From positions 1 to 64,000 of the forward strand of contig CAZHSB010000003.1 in NCBI GenBank assembly GCA_964534945.1: a stretch of DNA of 64,000 bases. The letters run 5' to 3'. The position numbers were made by a program, and so were the translations under genes. Positions 53,188 to 61,697 of the stretch are shown in pieces. Positions within the stretch are counted from its first letter, which is position 1. Each line of letters begins with the position of its first letter. The notes beneath the pieces were generated by a model, which saw only the letters and a program-made list of their open reading frames with translations, had not been told where the DNA came from and did no database searches. The stretch is from CAZHFA01 sp964534945. Its GTDB lineage: Bacteria > Bdellovibrionota_C > UBA2361 > CAKMMH01.

Positions 53188-54321
53188 TCAAATTTTCCTT
53201 TCAAGTGCTTTTTTAGGACCAAATGGACAAGGAGATGCACATTTTATATTAGGAAATGTACATTTTGGGCCATTTGCATACGGCAATAATTCATCATAAA
53301 TTTCAGGGAAATTTCTTTTTGTCTCAGTTAAATATTTTAATAATATTTCTCTACTTTTATTCATTATTTCAAGCTGTGCATGTCCACAAATTCTTTCAGT
53401 GATTTTTGAGATAAAATCAAAATATGTCCCAGATTCATAAACATTGATAAAAGTTCCTTGTGGTATATTTCCTTTTAATTTGCACATATCATTTTTCCAG
53501 TCATCTATTAAACCTTGCGATTCCAAAATTGGTGGAATAAAGAATTTAAAATTATCCATTAAGGACATAGAATAATTTATGGTTCGATGTCTATGCGCTT
53601 GAGCTAAATATGAAAAAGATGCTTCATATTTTGTATAATATACAAAAGAAAAAATTTCTCTTGATTCTCTTTTGTTAAAAAATCTCAAAAATCTTTTTTT
53701 AGATTTTGGATCTAATCTTTTTTCTCTAAGATCTTCTAACTGAACATTAAAATCTGTCATAAAAGACAAAATATTTTTAGTAAAAAAATCTGTATTCTCC
53801 TTATTTTTTTCTATAAAATCATCAAATAAGCACATTAAATAATTTATTTGCCTAAAAGATGTTGTATATAACATTTTTGTTGGTGTGAATATTGAAGTTA
53901 AATTTCTTGCGTTCTCCATCGCTAATTTTTTAACTTTATCCTCTTGAATAAATGAATATTTATCAAAGATTAGTTTTTCAAATATCCCCACCCATTTCTC
54001 ATATAACGTAGCTTCTTCCCCCTCAAGAATCATTTTTGTATATCTTGCTGACTTTTCAGATGTTACATACGGAGGTTCATTATTTAAGATCATGGCTCCA
54101 ATTTTAGGAATATCAGAAATATAAAAAGTAAGTGCCACATGCTCAAAAGGACTATGATGACCACTATTTAAAAGTTGTTCAATTAGTGTTTTAGAATCTT
54201 CTTGATATAATTTATCAAAATCATATTTTGAATAGCATACCCTTGCGGCAGCTCTTGAAAAATTACATGCCTCGTCTTTGGAAGTAATATTTGATGTTGA
54301 TGATTTTAGTTCAATTTTCAT
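53188..54321 (-). CDS. Tandem-duplicated flavin-dependent thymidylate synthase-like protein (ThyX)
   Basis: The 377-residue protein is about 1.6 times the ThyX length and shows two ThyX-like halves. The first (about 15-190) has HHSPFEHVALTFYIS (55-69) and SEKSARYTKM, matching the family except that the RHR of the RHRx7S motif is replaced by Asn-Glu-Pro. It then has ENARNLTSIFTPTKMLYTTSFRQ. The second (about 215-350) has AQAHRHRTINYSMS with RHR at 244-246, and GHAQLEI at the position of the conserved AQxEI. Each half lacks part of the motif set. A Cys-rich end (PKCTFPNIKCASPCPFGPK) follows. No ThyA is visible. Confidence 0.72.
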   Translation of the reverse strand: MKIELKSSTSNITSKDEACNFSRAAARVCYSKYDFDKLYQEDSKTLIEQLLNSGHHSPFEHVALTFYISDIPKIGAMILNNEPPYVTSEKSARYTKMILEGEEATLYEKWVGIFEKLIFDKYSFIQEDKVKKLAMENARNLTSIFTPTKMLYTTSFRQINYLMCLFDDFIEKNKENTDFFTKNILSFMTDFNVQLEDLREKRLDPKSKKRFLRFFNKRESREIFSFVYYTKYEASFSYLAQAHRHRTINYSMSLMDNFKFFIPPILESQGLIDDWKNDMCKLKGNIPQGTFINVYESGTYFDFISKITERICGHAQLEIMNKSREILLKYLTETKRNFPEIYDELLPYANGPKCTFPNIKCASPCPFGPKKALERKI

Positions 54322-54509
54322 AAAAAGCTCCTAAGAAAACTAAGAAAAGCGATGAATGTATTATTTTTTTCTTAATCTTATTAAGGATAGATTAACTAAT
54401 ATCATTTATTTATACAATGAATTATAAATTTTTTATATATTCCAATTTTCATTTTAATGATAAAATTTAAAAAGTTTATTTTAATTTGTTTTTTTATTCT
54501 AAAGTTATT

Positions 54510-55517
54510 ATGAAAAAAATATCTATCTTTTTGATTTGTTTTACCTTGTTTTCTTGCGTCATGTCTAAAGATCCTGCATACGATAGCCTTATTTCCAGAT
54601 TAAGGACCAGAGGAATTGTCACTTTAAGCCATGACAACCCATATATAGCAAGTAATTTATTGATTGCAAAAGAAATTAGCTCTAGCAAAGAACTTGAAGG
54701 ATTTATACAACATAAAGGCATTCCTAACCTAATAGAAGTAAATAAAGAGTTATTAAAAACGTTAAAATATAAATTCTTTTATCCACAAGAACGAATTTAC
54801 TACAGTTTAGAGTTAACAAATAATATGTGGATAATAAATGGCCCCACGCAAATAACAGAAGAACAAAATAAACAAATTTTTTATTTAACAGGCGGGAAGC
54901 TTTTTGTACCAAAAGTTCTTTCAAGTGATGAATTATCAAGCATCTACCCATCTTCTAACAAAGAAATGACCCAATATCCTAATTCTAATTCCAATAATAT
55001 AGACAATGATTTTTTTAATCCAAATGTTGAGAATAATCCCGTAATAAAAGATACGCCTAGCGTTTCAAAAGAAAAAGGAAATATAAAAAATGAAAAGATG
55101 GAAAATAACGTTCAAAAAAGTTCTAAACCCATCCCCCCTACAACCTCTTTTGCTAGCAACCCAGATCTTTCATTAGATAAAATTATCAATTCAACAAGTA
55201 CATATACTGCAGAATTAAATTACCGAGGAGATTTAATTCACTATGTAGCATATCAAGGAGAAACTTTATCATTAATTTCTAGATGGTATACAAAGGAAGT
55301 AAACAATTCAGAAAAGATAGCAAGAATAAACAGTGTCCAAAATGGAGATAAACTAGAAATTGGAGATAAAATAATCATTCCTGCGTATCTTTTAAAAAAT
55401 AAAAATAAATTAACTCAAGATGCATTGAAACAAATGATTAATATTTATGGTGGCGCAAAAAATAATGGCAATGTCCAGAAAATGCAAAATCAAAATGATG
55501 AATTAGAATATTTTTAA
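54510..55517 (+). CDS. LysM-domain lipoprotein
   Basis: The 335-residue protein has a lipobox LFSC (Cys near residue 14), an N-terminal region of unknown fold, and an Asn/Ser-rich linker (about 155-230). The C-terminal LysM domain begins YVAYQGETLSLISRWYTKEVNNSEKIARIN and ends LEIGDKIIIPAYLL. LysM binds peptidoglycan glycan chains, so this is likely an outer- or inner-membrane lipoprotein touching the wall. The ATG at 54510 begins the signal sequence. It overlaps the convergent TPR gene by four bases. Confidence 0.82.
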   Translation: MKKISIFLICFTLFSCVMSKDPAYDSLISRLRTRGIVTLSHDNPYIASNLLIAKEISSSKELEGFIQHKGIPNLIEVNKELLKTLKYKFFYPQERIYYSLELTNNMWIINGPTQITEEQNKQIFYLTGGKLFVPKVLSSDELSSIYPSSNKEMTQYPNSNSNNIDNDFFNPNVENNPVIKDTPSVSKEKGNIKNEKMENNVQKSSKPIPPTTSFASNPDLSLDKIINSTSTYTAELNYRGDLIHYVAYQGETLSLISRWYTKEVNNSEKIARINSVQNGDKLEIGDKIIIPAYLLKNKNKLTQDALKQMINIYGGAKNNGNVQKMQNQNDELEYF

Positions 55518-57772
55518 TATCCCGTACCTATTATAACATTTATTTCTTGAGATTCTTTTGGAGTGTTTTCGAGTTTATTTTTTATTCTTTTAGAAATTAA
55601 ATGATATTTCTCATAGAAATTTTTGTTATTTAATGCTTTGTATGTTTCTGCAATATTTTCATAAGCATTAGAATTTTTATTTTCTTTAAGAGCTAATTTA
55701 TAAATCTTTAATGCTTTTTTATATGATTTTTCATCTTCATATATTTTTGCAAGAATATTTAATGTATCTATATTATATTTTTTATCTGTAATATCTTTTT
55801 TTATCATGCTTTTAATTTTATCTTTTTTATTTTCTTTTAATAAAATTTGATAATACGTTTCTTTGTATCCTGGATTAAACTCACTACTTTTTAATGATTT
55901 CTTAATAAACTTCTTACTGTTTTTAAGATCATTTTTAGCGAGATAGCATCTAGCAATCATTGAGTAAGAATTAGGGTTTGACGGACTTAATAAAGCAAAT
56001 TTCTTTAATATTGGGATAGCCTGATCGCATCTTTTATCTTTAAAATAGTCATATCCTTTAAAAAAGATGGCTCTTTGATTGTCAGGGAATAATTTATATA
56101 TTGTACTTATCGTCGCCTTTTCAAGTTTTGCATAATTTGCAACCCTTAAATAACTAATGTATAGCTCTAAATTGTCTTTATCCATCTTCATCGCATCTGA
56201 CAAATAATCATTTGCAATTTCTAAAGGATGTTTTCCATATTTTTGCAAGATATAATCTCTTGCAAATTTATTTTCTATAAGGCCTGTTAAAATGATAGAT
56301 TTTAATTTTTTCACATCTACTCTTTCTTCAGGAAGTAAAAAGACTTTATCAATATATTCTTTTAATATTTTTTTTTGAGCATTATTTTTATATGAAATTG
56401 TAGATGAAAAAATATCAAAAGCTTGTATTTCTAATATATCATTATCAAGTGCTTTTTTTGCATTATCAATAATTTTTTCTTTGTATTTTTCTTTATCTTT
56501 CTCATCAACAGCTTTTTTCTGATAACTTTTTGCAAGCAATCTATAAACTGTAGCATTTTGATAATTATTTTCTCCTATATATTCATATAAAGAAATATCA
56601 TTCCTCCATGCATATATATATGGCAAACCATAATAAAGATTTACTATTAAAAAACATATTGCAGTAAAAATCTGTAATCTTTTATTTAAAACAAAGATTA
56701 AAAGAATAATTCCGTATTTTGCTACATAGCACCATCTATCTGCCATAGCTTGAATTCCAACTTGTGAAAGCTGAAGATATGGAAAAATATTTACAAAGAA
56801 AAATAGTATTGAGAAAACATATAATGATTTTTTATCTTTTATTTTCATTAAAAGATAAAGTCCTACTCCCATTATAATTAATAAAATGATTGCATTTGTA
56901 ATATTTATATTACTATAGGGATGTGTATAAATAAGTGATAGATCATTAGGAAAAAAGATTCTTCTAATGTATTTTATCGCATAATCAGATGCATTTATAA
57001 TACGCTCGAAAAAACTTAAATCTCTATAATTATAAATTGCCCCCCAATTTTTATGTGCATTGTATGAAAATGGAATCAAAAAAATAAACACTATAAAAAA
57101 TAGTAATTTATTATATATTAAAGAAAAAATATTTTTAATTTTTATTTTTTGATTGTTTTTAGCTATAAAAAAATAATCAATTAAAAAAAGACTAAAAACT
57201 GAAAACGCAACCGTAGATTTTACCATCGATCCAAAGATCATTGTTAAAAAAGATAAAATAAAAAATGATTTTTTATTTTCTTTTTTAAAATCAATATAAA
57301 ATAAAAGTGTTAAGAAAAAGAAAAATCCGCTTAAGATATCTTTCCTAGATGATATCCATAAAACAGGCTCTATATTTAACGCAGAAACGGAAAATAATAT
57401 TGTTGCAAGAAAACTTTTTAATTTATTCTCTAATAATTTTTTAGAAATAAAAAAGACAAGGCAACATGTTAATGTATGAAGTAGCAAATTATGAAGATGA
57501 AACAATAATGCTTCCCCACTACCTAGCTTATAATCAACCATATAAGAGAGCCAAAGAAGTGGAGACCAATGTCCAAAATAAGCAGTTGTAAATGCCCATT
57601 TGATATTTTCAAGATTAACATCTTGAATTGCTAAATTATTTATGACATATATTGAATCATCTAGACTTAAAAAGTTATTAGTTATGCCGTTTATATATAA
57701 ACAAACATTAATTACAATAATTAAAAATAAAAATGAACAATTGTTATAAGAATACTTTTTAAAAAATCTCAT
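55514..57772 (-). CDS. GT-C-like membrane protein with C-terminal TPR repeats (TMTC-like)
   Basis: The 752-residue protein has an N-terminal polytopic part (about 10-400) opening with FLSLDDSIYVINNLAIQDVNLENIKWAF...WSPLLWLSYMVDYKLGSGEALLFHLHNLLLH. This is the family pattern of TMTC-like and O-mannosyl-type GT-C proteins with an acidic first loop. The remaining half is helical with TPR-type repeats (RAIFFKGYDYFKDKRCDQAIPILKKFALLSPSNPNSYSMIARCYLAKNDLKNS and further copies). Function is probably protein or glycan glycosylation. The ATG at 57772 is used; a GTG at 57823 would add 17 residues and neither has a clear Shine-Dalgarno. Confidence 0.72.
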   Translation of the reverse strand: MRFFKKYSYNNCSFLFLIIVINVCLYINGITNNFLSLDDSIYVINNLAIQDVNLENIKWAFTTAYFGHWSPLLWLSYMVDYKLGSGEALLFHLHNLLLHTLTCCLVFFISKKLLENKLKSFLATILFSVSALNIEPVLWISSRKDILSGFFFFLTLLFYIDFKKENKKSFFILSFLTMIFGSMVKSTVAFSVFSLFLIDYFFIAKNNQKIKIKNIFSLIYNKLLFFIVFIFLIPFSYNAHKNWGAIYNYRDLSFFERIINASDYAIKYIRRIFFPNDLSLIYTHPYSNINITNAIILLIIMGVGLYLLMKIKDKKSLYVFSILFFFVNIFPYLQLSQVGIQAMADRWCYVAKYGIILLIFVLNKRLQIFTAICFLIVNLYYGLPYIYAWRNDISLYEYIGENNYQNATVYRLLAKSYQKKAVDEKDKEKYKEKIIDNAKKALDNDILEIQAFDIFSSTISYKNNAQKKILKEYIDKVFLLPEERVDVKKLKSIILTGLIENKFARDYILQKYGKHPLEIANDYLSDAMKMDKDNLELYISYLRVANYAKLEKATISTIYKLFPDNQRAIFFKGYDYFKDKRCDQAIPILKKFALLSPSNPNSYSMIARCYLAKNDLKNSKKFIKKSLKSSEFNPGYKETYYQILLKENKKDKIKSMIKKDITDKKYNIDTLNILAKIYEDEKSYKKALKIYKLALKENKNSNAYENIAETYKALNNKNFYEKYHLISKRIKNKLENTPKESQEINVIIGTGY

Positions 57773-57823
57773 CAATGCATTAGATGCAATAACTAAAAAA
57801 TAAGTTTTTTTATTTAGCAACAC

Positions 57824-58161
57824 ATTAATTTTATTGATTTTTTTTAACTTTATTTAAAATCTAAAGAACAACCCTTTTAGTAATTTTGCGTAAAATTTTT
57901 ATCATGCTGACATCTTCACCTTGTGGTAGATGAAGAATTTGTAGAGTCCAAAAATGCTATTGAAATCTTCTAGTCAATTAATCAAAAAACCTAAAATTAT
58001 TGTCAGATCTTAAAATAATTCTTTGTTAAGAAAAAAAAATGTATATACTACCACTCAAGCTTTATTAGGTTCTTGAATAAAGTTTTCAGCAAACAAATTG
58101 AATCTCGATGTTAATATTAGCATCAAACTTTAAAACTATAATTCATAAAAGGAAACTTTTT
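57824..58161. other. Gene-free stretch upstream of the 86-residue protein
   Basis: These 338 bases contain no convincing gene. A small hairpin CTTCA...TGAAG lies near 57913-57934. The region must contain the promoters of the divergent TPR gene and of the 86-residue gene. No RNA family is recognised. Confidence 0.35.
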
Positions 58162-58422
58162 ATGACAACAGCTACTGAGATTATATTAACTAATCTCGTA
58201 AATAATAGAGAAAAAAAAGAAGAATTAATCCAAATTTTAGACTTTTGTGATTCAGAAGAGTCTAAAATGGCTGCTATTAAATTTTTCTGCGAAAAAAACT
58301 TTTCCAGAAATTTAAGTGGCATGCTAGAAAAAAGCGTAGTGGAAAACGTATTAAAATCTGTTTCATGGAAAGAGGTTTTAACAGAATTAATTTCCATCTA
58401 CGATAATAGTGCTAACGATTAA
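58162..58422 (+). CDS. Small helical protein of unknown function
   Basis: The 86-residue product begins MTTATEIILTNLVNN and is predicted all-helical with alternating charges. It has no signal peptide or membrane helix. AAAGGAAA lies eight bases before the ATG, so this start is favoured over an in-frame ATG 54 bases upstream. It is isolated, with a 5-bp stem (GTTCC/GGAAC) downstream. No family is recognised. Confidence 0.6.
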   Translation: MTTATEIILTNLVNNREKKEELIQILDFCDSEESKMAAIKFFCEKNFSRNLSGMLEKSVVENVLKSVSWKEVLTELISIYDNSAND

Positions 58423-58513
58423 TTCGTTCAGTAAGATCTTTTAAGTTCCTTAAATAATAGGGAACCGTCCTCTTGTCGCCTCTTTTTTCCACATCATAAG
58501 TTATTCTCAAAAA

Positions 58514-59194
58514 TTATTTTCTTTTTATTTTTGCATTTATTTTTTTTATTTCAGAAATTTTATTTTGATAAGAATTATCGACTAATCCATTCTTTAGTAA
58601 TCTTGCAAACTCATAATCTTGTAAATTAATACTTAGTAATTTTATTCCATATTCTTTCAATATCTTTAATATCGAATATGAAGCAATCCTCATGGCTTCT
58701 TGCCTTCTTACATTATTAAGAAAATTATCTGACGTAAGCGTACCTAAAGACATATCTATATTTGATATTAAAATATTTTTAACTAAATCATTTATTTTCT
58801 GATCATTGTTTACCACATTCTTTACTATTTTTATAAGGTTTTCATTTCCCTTTAAAATTTGATATTCAGCTATTATCTTCACTAATACTAAATTCCCATC
58901 AGATAATCTAATTTCAATATGATTATCTTTCCTTGAGATCTCATCACCTAGTCTATCTAATCTTATTGCCCTTACTCTAGTATCAAATCTATATATTCTC
59001 TCCCACGGAAAAACAAAAAACTGTTGCCCCTCATTTATCACCTTATAAGCCATCTCTTCGCCAAAAAAAGATGGTATCATTCTAAATTTTACAACATGTT
59101 CAGTTGTCTTTGTCTCATTAAGAAACTTATCACACCCTAGAAAAAGAAAAGTTGATAATAATAAAATATTTTTTATGATATTTTTTTTCTTCAC
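58514..59194 (-). CDS. SPFH-domain lipoprotein, HflC-like partner
   Basis: The 226-residue protein has a lipoprotein signal with lipobox LFLGC (Cys near residue 21) instead of the membrane anchor of HflC. An SPFH-type region follows: VFPWERIYRFDTRVRAIRL, LSDGNLVLVKIIAEYQI, NVVNNDQKINDLVKNILISN, EAMRIASYSILKILKEYGIKLLSINLQDYEF. The arrangement matches the HflC/prohibitin core. The GTG start overlaps the preceding SPFH stop (GTGA), so both are translationally coupled. Lipidation would place it in the periplasm, at the inner or outer membrane. Confidence 0.75.
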   Translation of the reverse strand: MKKKNIIKNILLLSTFLFLGCDKFLNETKTTEHVVKFRMIPSFFGEEMAYKVINEGQQFFVFPWERIYRFDTRVRAIRLDRLGDEISRKDNHIEIRLSDGNLVLVKIIAEYQILKGNENLIKIVKNVVNNDQKINDLVKNILISNIDMSLGTLTSDNFLNNVRRQEAMRIASYSILKILKEYGIKLLSINLQDYEFARLLKNGLVDNSYQNKISEIKKINAKIKRK

Positions 59195-60075
59195 TTTTTC
59201 TCCATATCAAATCCATGAATTTTTAAGAAACTTTTTAAATTATTTTCTTTCTTTTTACCAGTCACCTTTTTATTATAATTAATTTCCTCGATATTTTTAA
59301 TTTCTGTATGGGAAAGATATTCCCCATCTTGCACAACCTCTTTTTCCTTTTGTCTAATTTTGTTTCCCTCTATATCTTCTTTAATTTCTTTTAGCCTTAT
59401 TTTTGCCAATGATAATTCATTATCTTTTTCTTGAATATTTTTTTCAAAAATTTCACTATCAATTTCAGATTCTTCATAAGAATACTTTTGAATCAAAATA
59501 TCTAACATCAAAATTCCATATTTTTCTAAAATGTTATTTATCTTATTTTTTGCTTCACTCAACGCTTTTTCTTTTTTTAAAGGATTATAAAAATCATTTA
59601 CTGATAACGTTTCCAAAGATTCTTTAAGCTTACTTTCAACTGTATTTTTTACATTTTCACTCCACAAAACATTCAAATCTCCGATTTGCGTAATTAATTT
59701 GTATATTCCATTAGGATTTAAGTTAGAAAAACGATATAGACAATAAATATTTAATGAAACTTTATGCCCATCTAATGTTTGAATTTTTAGAGAATTTTGA
59801 ATACTTTCATTATCGTTATTTTTAGTTCCAAGAAATAATATTTGAATATTTGTTGGGATCTTATAAATTTTAGAATAATGTGGAATATTCCAAACACGTC
59901 CTGATGCCAAAATCTTTTTTGATATTCCCTTATAAGGACCAAAATCTATTTGTCTAACTGCCATTTCTTCTGGAAAAACAGTGATTCCACAGAAACAATA
60001 AAACATGACAAATAAAATAAAAGAAAAAATTAATAAATCCAAAATGGTTTTACTTAACTTAAAAATAAAACTCAT
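59191..60075 (-). CDS. SPFH-domain membrane protein, HflK-like
   Basis: The 294-residue protein has one N-terminal membrane helix (about 10-32). An SPFH region follows: VFPEEMAVRQIDFGPYKG, WNIPHYSKIYKIPTNIQILFLG, IQTLDGHKVSLNIYCLYRF, LSEAKNKINNILEKYGILMLDILIQKYSYEE. A charged coiled-coil tail (about 210-260) ends it. It resembles HflK but is short. In E. coli HflK/HflC regulate FtsH. It lies after rplT in the same direction, but the terminator at 60161-60185 separates them. Confidence 0.75.
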   Translation of the reverse strand: MSFIFKLSKTILDLLIFSFILFVMFYCFCGITVFPEEMAVRQIDFGPYKGISKKILASGRVWNIPHYSKIYKIPTNIQILFLGTKNNDNESIQNSLKIQTLDGHKVSLNIYCLYRFSNLNPNGIYKLITQIGDLNVLWSENVKNTVESKLKESLETLSVNDFYNPLKKEKALSEAKNKINNILEKYGILMLDILIQKYSYEESEIDSEIFEKNIQEKDNELSLAKIRLKEIKEDIEGNKIRQKEKEVVQDGEYLSHTEIKNIEEINYNKKVTGKKKENNLKSFLKIHGFDMEKK

Positions 60076-60156
60076 AAAAACAAAATCCTAAAAACACTTA
60101 AAAAATTATCCAATTACATTTATTAATTTATCAATAATTGATTAGTAAATACATAC

Positions 60157-60188
60157 AAAAAAAGCACCTTGTTAAGTGGTGCTTTTTA
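60157..60188 (-). terminator. Rho-independent terminator of the rpmI-rplT transcript
   Basis: AAAGCACC at 60161-60168 pairs with GGTGCTTT at 60178-60185 around a 9-nt loop, followed on the minus strand by a T-run. It lies about 28 bases past the rplT stop. A/T tracts on both sides could make it bidirectional. Confidence 0.8.
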
Positions 60189-60213
60189 TTCTAAATAACT
60201 CTAAGTATAAAAT

Positions 60214-60573
60214 TTATGCAGCTTTTGCTACATTTTTTGCAATATTTACTAATTCTTCAAAAGTTTTACTATCGTTGATAGCAAGATTTGCTAAAATTTT
60301 TCTATCAAGAGAAATATTAGATTTTTGCAAACCATAGATGAAACGGCTATAACTTAAACCTAAAGCCTTTGTTGCAGCACTAATTCTTATATTCCACAAC
60401 CTGCGGAAAAATCTTTTCTTTGAACGTCTATCTCTTGTAGCATAAGCCAAGCTTTTATGAACTGCAGCCTTTGCTATAGAATAGCAACTCTTACGACGAT
60501 TACGAAATCCTTTCGCTAACTTAAAAATCTTATTATGTTTTCTCTTGCTCGCAAAGCCTCTTTTAACACGCAT
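60214..60573 (-). CDS. rplT: 50S ribosomal protein L20
   Basis: The 119-residue protein begins MRVKRGFASKRKHNKIFKLAKGFRNRRKSCYSIAKAAV, the family start, followed by RDRRSKKRFFRRLWNIRISAA and the C-terminal region SRFIYGLQKSNISLDRKILANLA. It binds 23S rRNA and early assembly intermediates. It follows rpmI by 42 bases. Length is normal. No infC precedes the pair. Confidence 0.98.
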   Translation of the reverse strand: MRVKRGFASKRKHNKIFKLAKGFRNRRKSCYSIAKAAVHKSLAYATRDRRSKKRFFRRLWNIRISAATKALGLSYSRFIYGLQKSNISLDRKILANLAINDSKTFEELVNIAKNVAKAA

Positions 60574-60615
60574 TTTTAATAAACTCCTATAACTAAAAAA
60601 TAAATTTTCTAAAAT

Positions 60616-60813
60616 TTAAGCATATGGTAATAATTTTTTTACTCTTCTTGTGTCACCGTTTGATGTCCCGACAACTTTTCTCAATTGGCGAATCCTCTTA
60701 GGAGATTTCTTAGCTGTATTATGACTCTTATAAGCCTGCTTACGAAGAACCTTACCACTCGCATTAATTTTAAATTTTCTAACTGCTGATTTATTTGTCT
60801 TTATTTTTGGCAT
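60616..60813 (-). CDS. rpmI: 50S ribosomal protein L35
   Basis: The 65-residue protein begins MPKIKTNKSAVRKFKINASGKVLRKQA and ends KVVGTSNGDTRRVKKLLPYA, the family pattern. In most bacteria infC lies directly upstream; here only 180 bases and tRNA-Val lie upstream, so infC has moved. It is first in the rpmI-rplT transcript, which ends at the terminator near 60161-60185. Confidence 0.97.
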   Translation of the reverse strand: MPKIKTNKSAVRKFKINASGKVLRKQAYKSHNTAKKSPKRIRQLRKVVGTSNGDTRRVKKLLPYA

Positions 60814-60993
60814 TTTAAAACTCTCAAATAAAAATTTCTCTACAAGATATACTTACACAACCTAGACAAATAACTACGAATCATGCAAAATATCTAAATA
60901 AAATATGTATTACAAGGTCTGTATCTTATATAAAAAAGGCTAATAAAGCAAGCCCGTTACCCTAAAAAACACAAAAATTATTATAAATAAGAT

Positions 60994-61070
60994 TGGTAGG
61001 CACGAACAGACTTGAACTGTTGACCTCTTGCATGTCAAGCAAGCACTCTAACCAACTGAGCTACGCGCCT
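60994..61070 (-). tRNA. tRNA-Val (anticodon GAC)
   Basis: The minus strand gives a 77-nt tRNA starting AGGCGCG and ending CGTGCCT plus A and an encoded CCA. D-arm TAGCTCAGTTGGTTAGAG, anticodon stem CTTGC/GCAAG around TTGACAT (anticodon GAC), variable AGGTC and T-arm AACAG/CTGTT follow. It is the only tRNA of the window with an encoded CCA; the two leucine tRNAs lack it. Confidence 0.95.
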
Positions 61071-61140
61071 TTAAAGATTACTACATCAACATAACTTCCA
61101 TAACTTATCAAATTATCATAAAAAATCAAGAGTACCACAC

Positions 61141-61320
61141 TACGTTTATAAGGGTACCTAGGATAAGGGCACATTTCTCCTGCCCCTAGGGTTTGCGCTC
61201 CTTTCAGGATCGCTAACCCCAGACTGGGTTGTATAGCGTTTTCAACGCAGGCGCATTTAGCACACTATATTTCAGTAGCTCACCCTTTCAGGGCAACGAA
61301 AATTTTGGGAAAAATGGGAT
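61141..61320. repeat. Hairpin-rich, less AT-rich intergenic repeat (candidate dispersed element)
   Basis: This 180-base stretch differs strongly in base composition from its surroundings and has a series of small hairpins. TCCT-TTC-AGGA is at 61199-61209, GCGTT-TTC-AACGC at 61236-61248 and CCCT-TTC-AGGG at 61283-61293; all three share the same triloop (TTC on plus, GAA on minus). A further imperfect palindrome lies at 61215-61230 and two CCTAGG sites near 61157 and 61185. No credible gene is present. This composition and structure suggest a multi-copy intergenic element related to REP-like or small mobile elements. Confidence 0.6.
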
Positions 61321-61342
61321 AGGATAAATTTGGGGACACGGG

Positions 61343-61476
61343 GATTTTAAAAAGTGCATNNNNNNNNNNNNNNNNNNNNNNNNNNNNNNNNNNNNNNNNN
61401 NNNNNNNNNNNNNNNNNNNNNNNNNNNNNNNNNNNNNNNNNNNNNNNNNNNNNNNNNNNGATTTTAAAAAGTGCAT
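61343..61476. other. Assembly gap flanked by identical 17-bp sequences
   Basis: Exactly 100 N (61360-61459) mark a gap of unknown length. The 17-mer GATTTTAAAAAGTGCAT occurs at both edges (61343-61359 and 61460-61476), so an unresolved repeat or mobile element probably lies inside. GGGGACACGGGG precedes the gap and a GTCCC follows it. Any apparent reading frame spanning the N run is meaningless. Confidence 0.9.
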
Positions 61477-61494
61477 GTCCCATTTTTTGTTTTT

Positions 61495-61697
61495 TTTTGA
61501 CGAAATAATACTCTAGTAATTAGGAAGTTAAACCTCCTTTTCATTTATTGTGGGAAGACAAGGCTAAGACTTTAGGCGATGATTTTGGATGAGAAATTGG
61601 AGAAATCACAAGGCGTTTTGACGAAATAATACTCTAGTATATTGAGGAAAAACGCCTTGTGATTTATACGATTTATCGCCAAAATCATCGCCTAAAG
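61495..61697. repeat. Nested inverted repeats with a 24-bp direct repeat beside bamA
   Basis: A 24-base sequence with core GACGAAATAATACTCTAGTA occurs at 61495-61518 and again at 61616-61639. Around the second copy lie two nested perfect inverted repeats: an outer pair of 19 bases (61570-61588 and 61679-61697) and an inner pair of 17 bases (61603-61619 and 61649-61665). The outer right arm contains the bamA stop codon. Together they could fold as one long hairpin downstream of bamA. Possible remnants of an insertion or a large terminator. Confidence 0.7.

Noticed and set aside
61280..61483. Short open frames spanning the N-run
   Set aside because: They are read through 100 undetermined bases, and their flanking residues come from the repeat and not from a gene.
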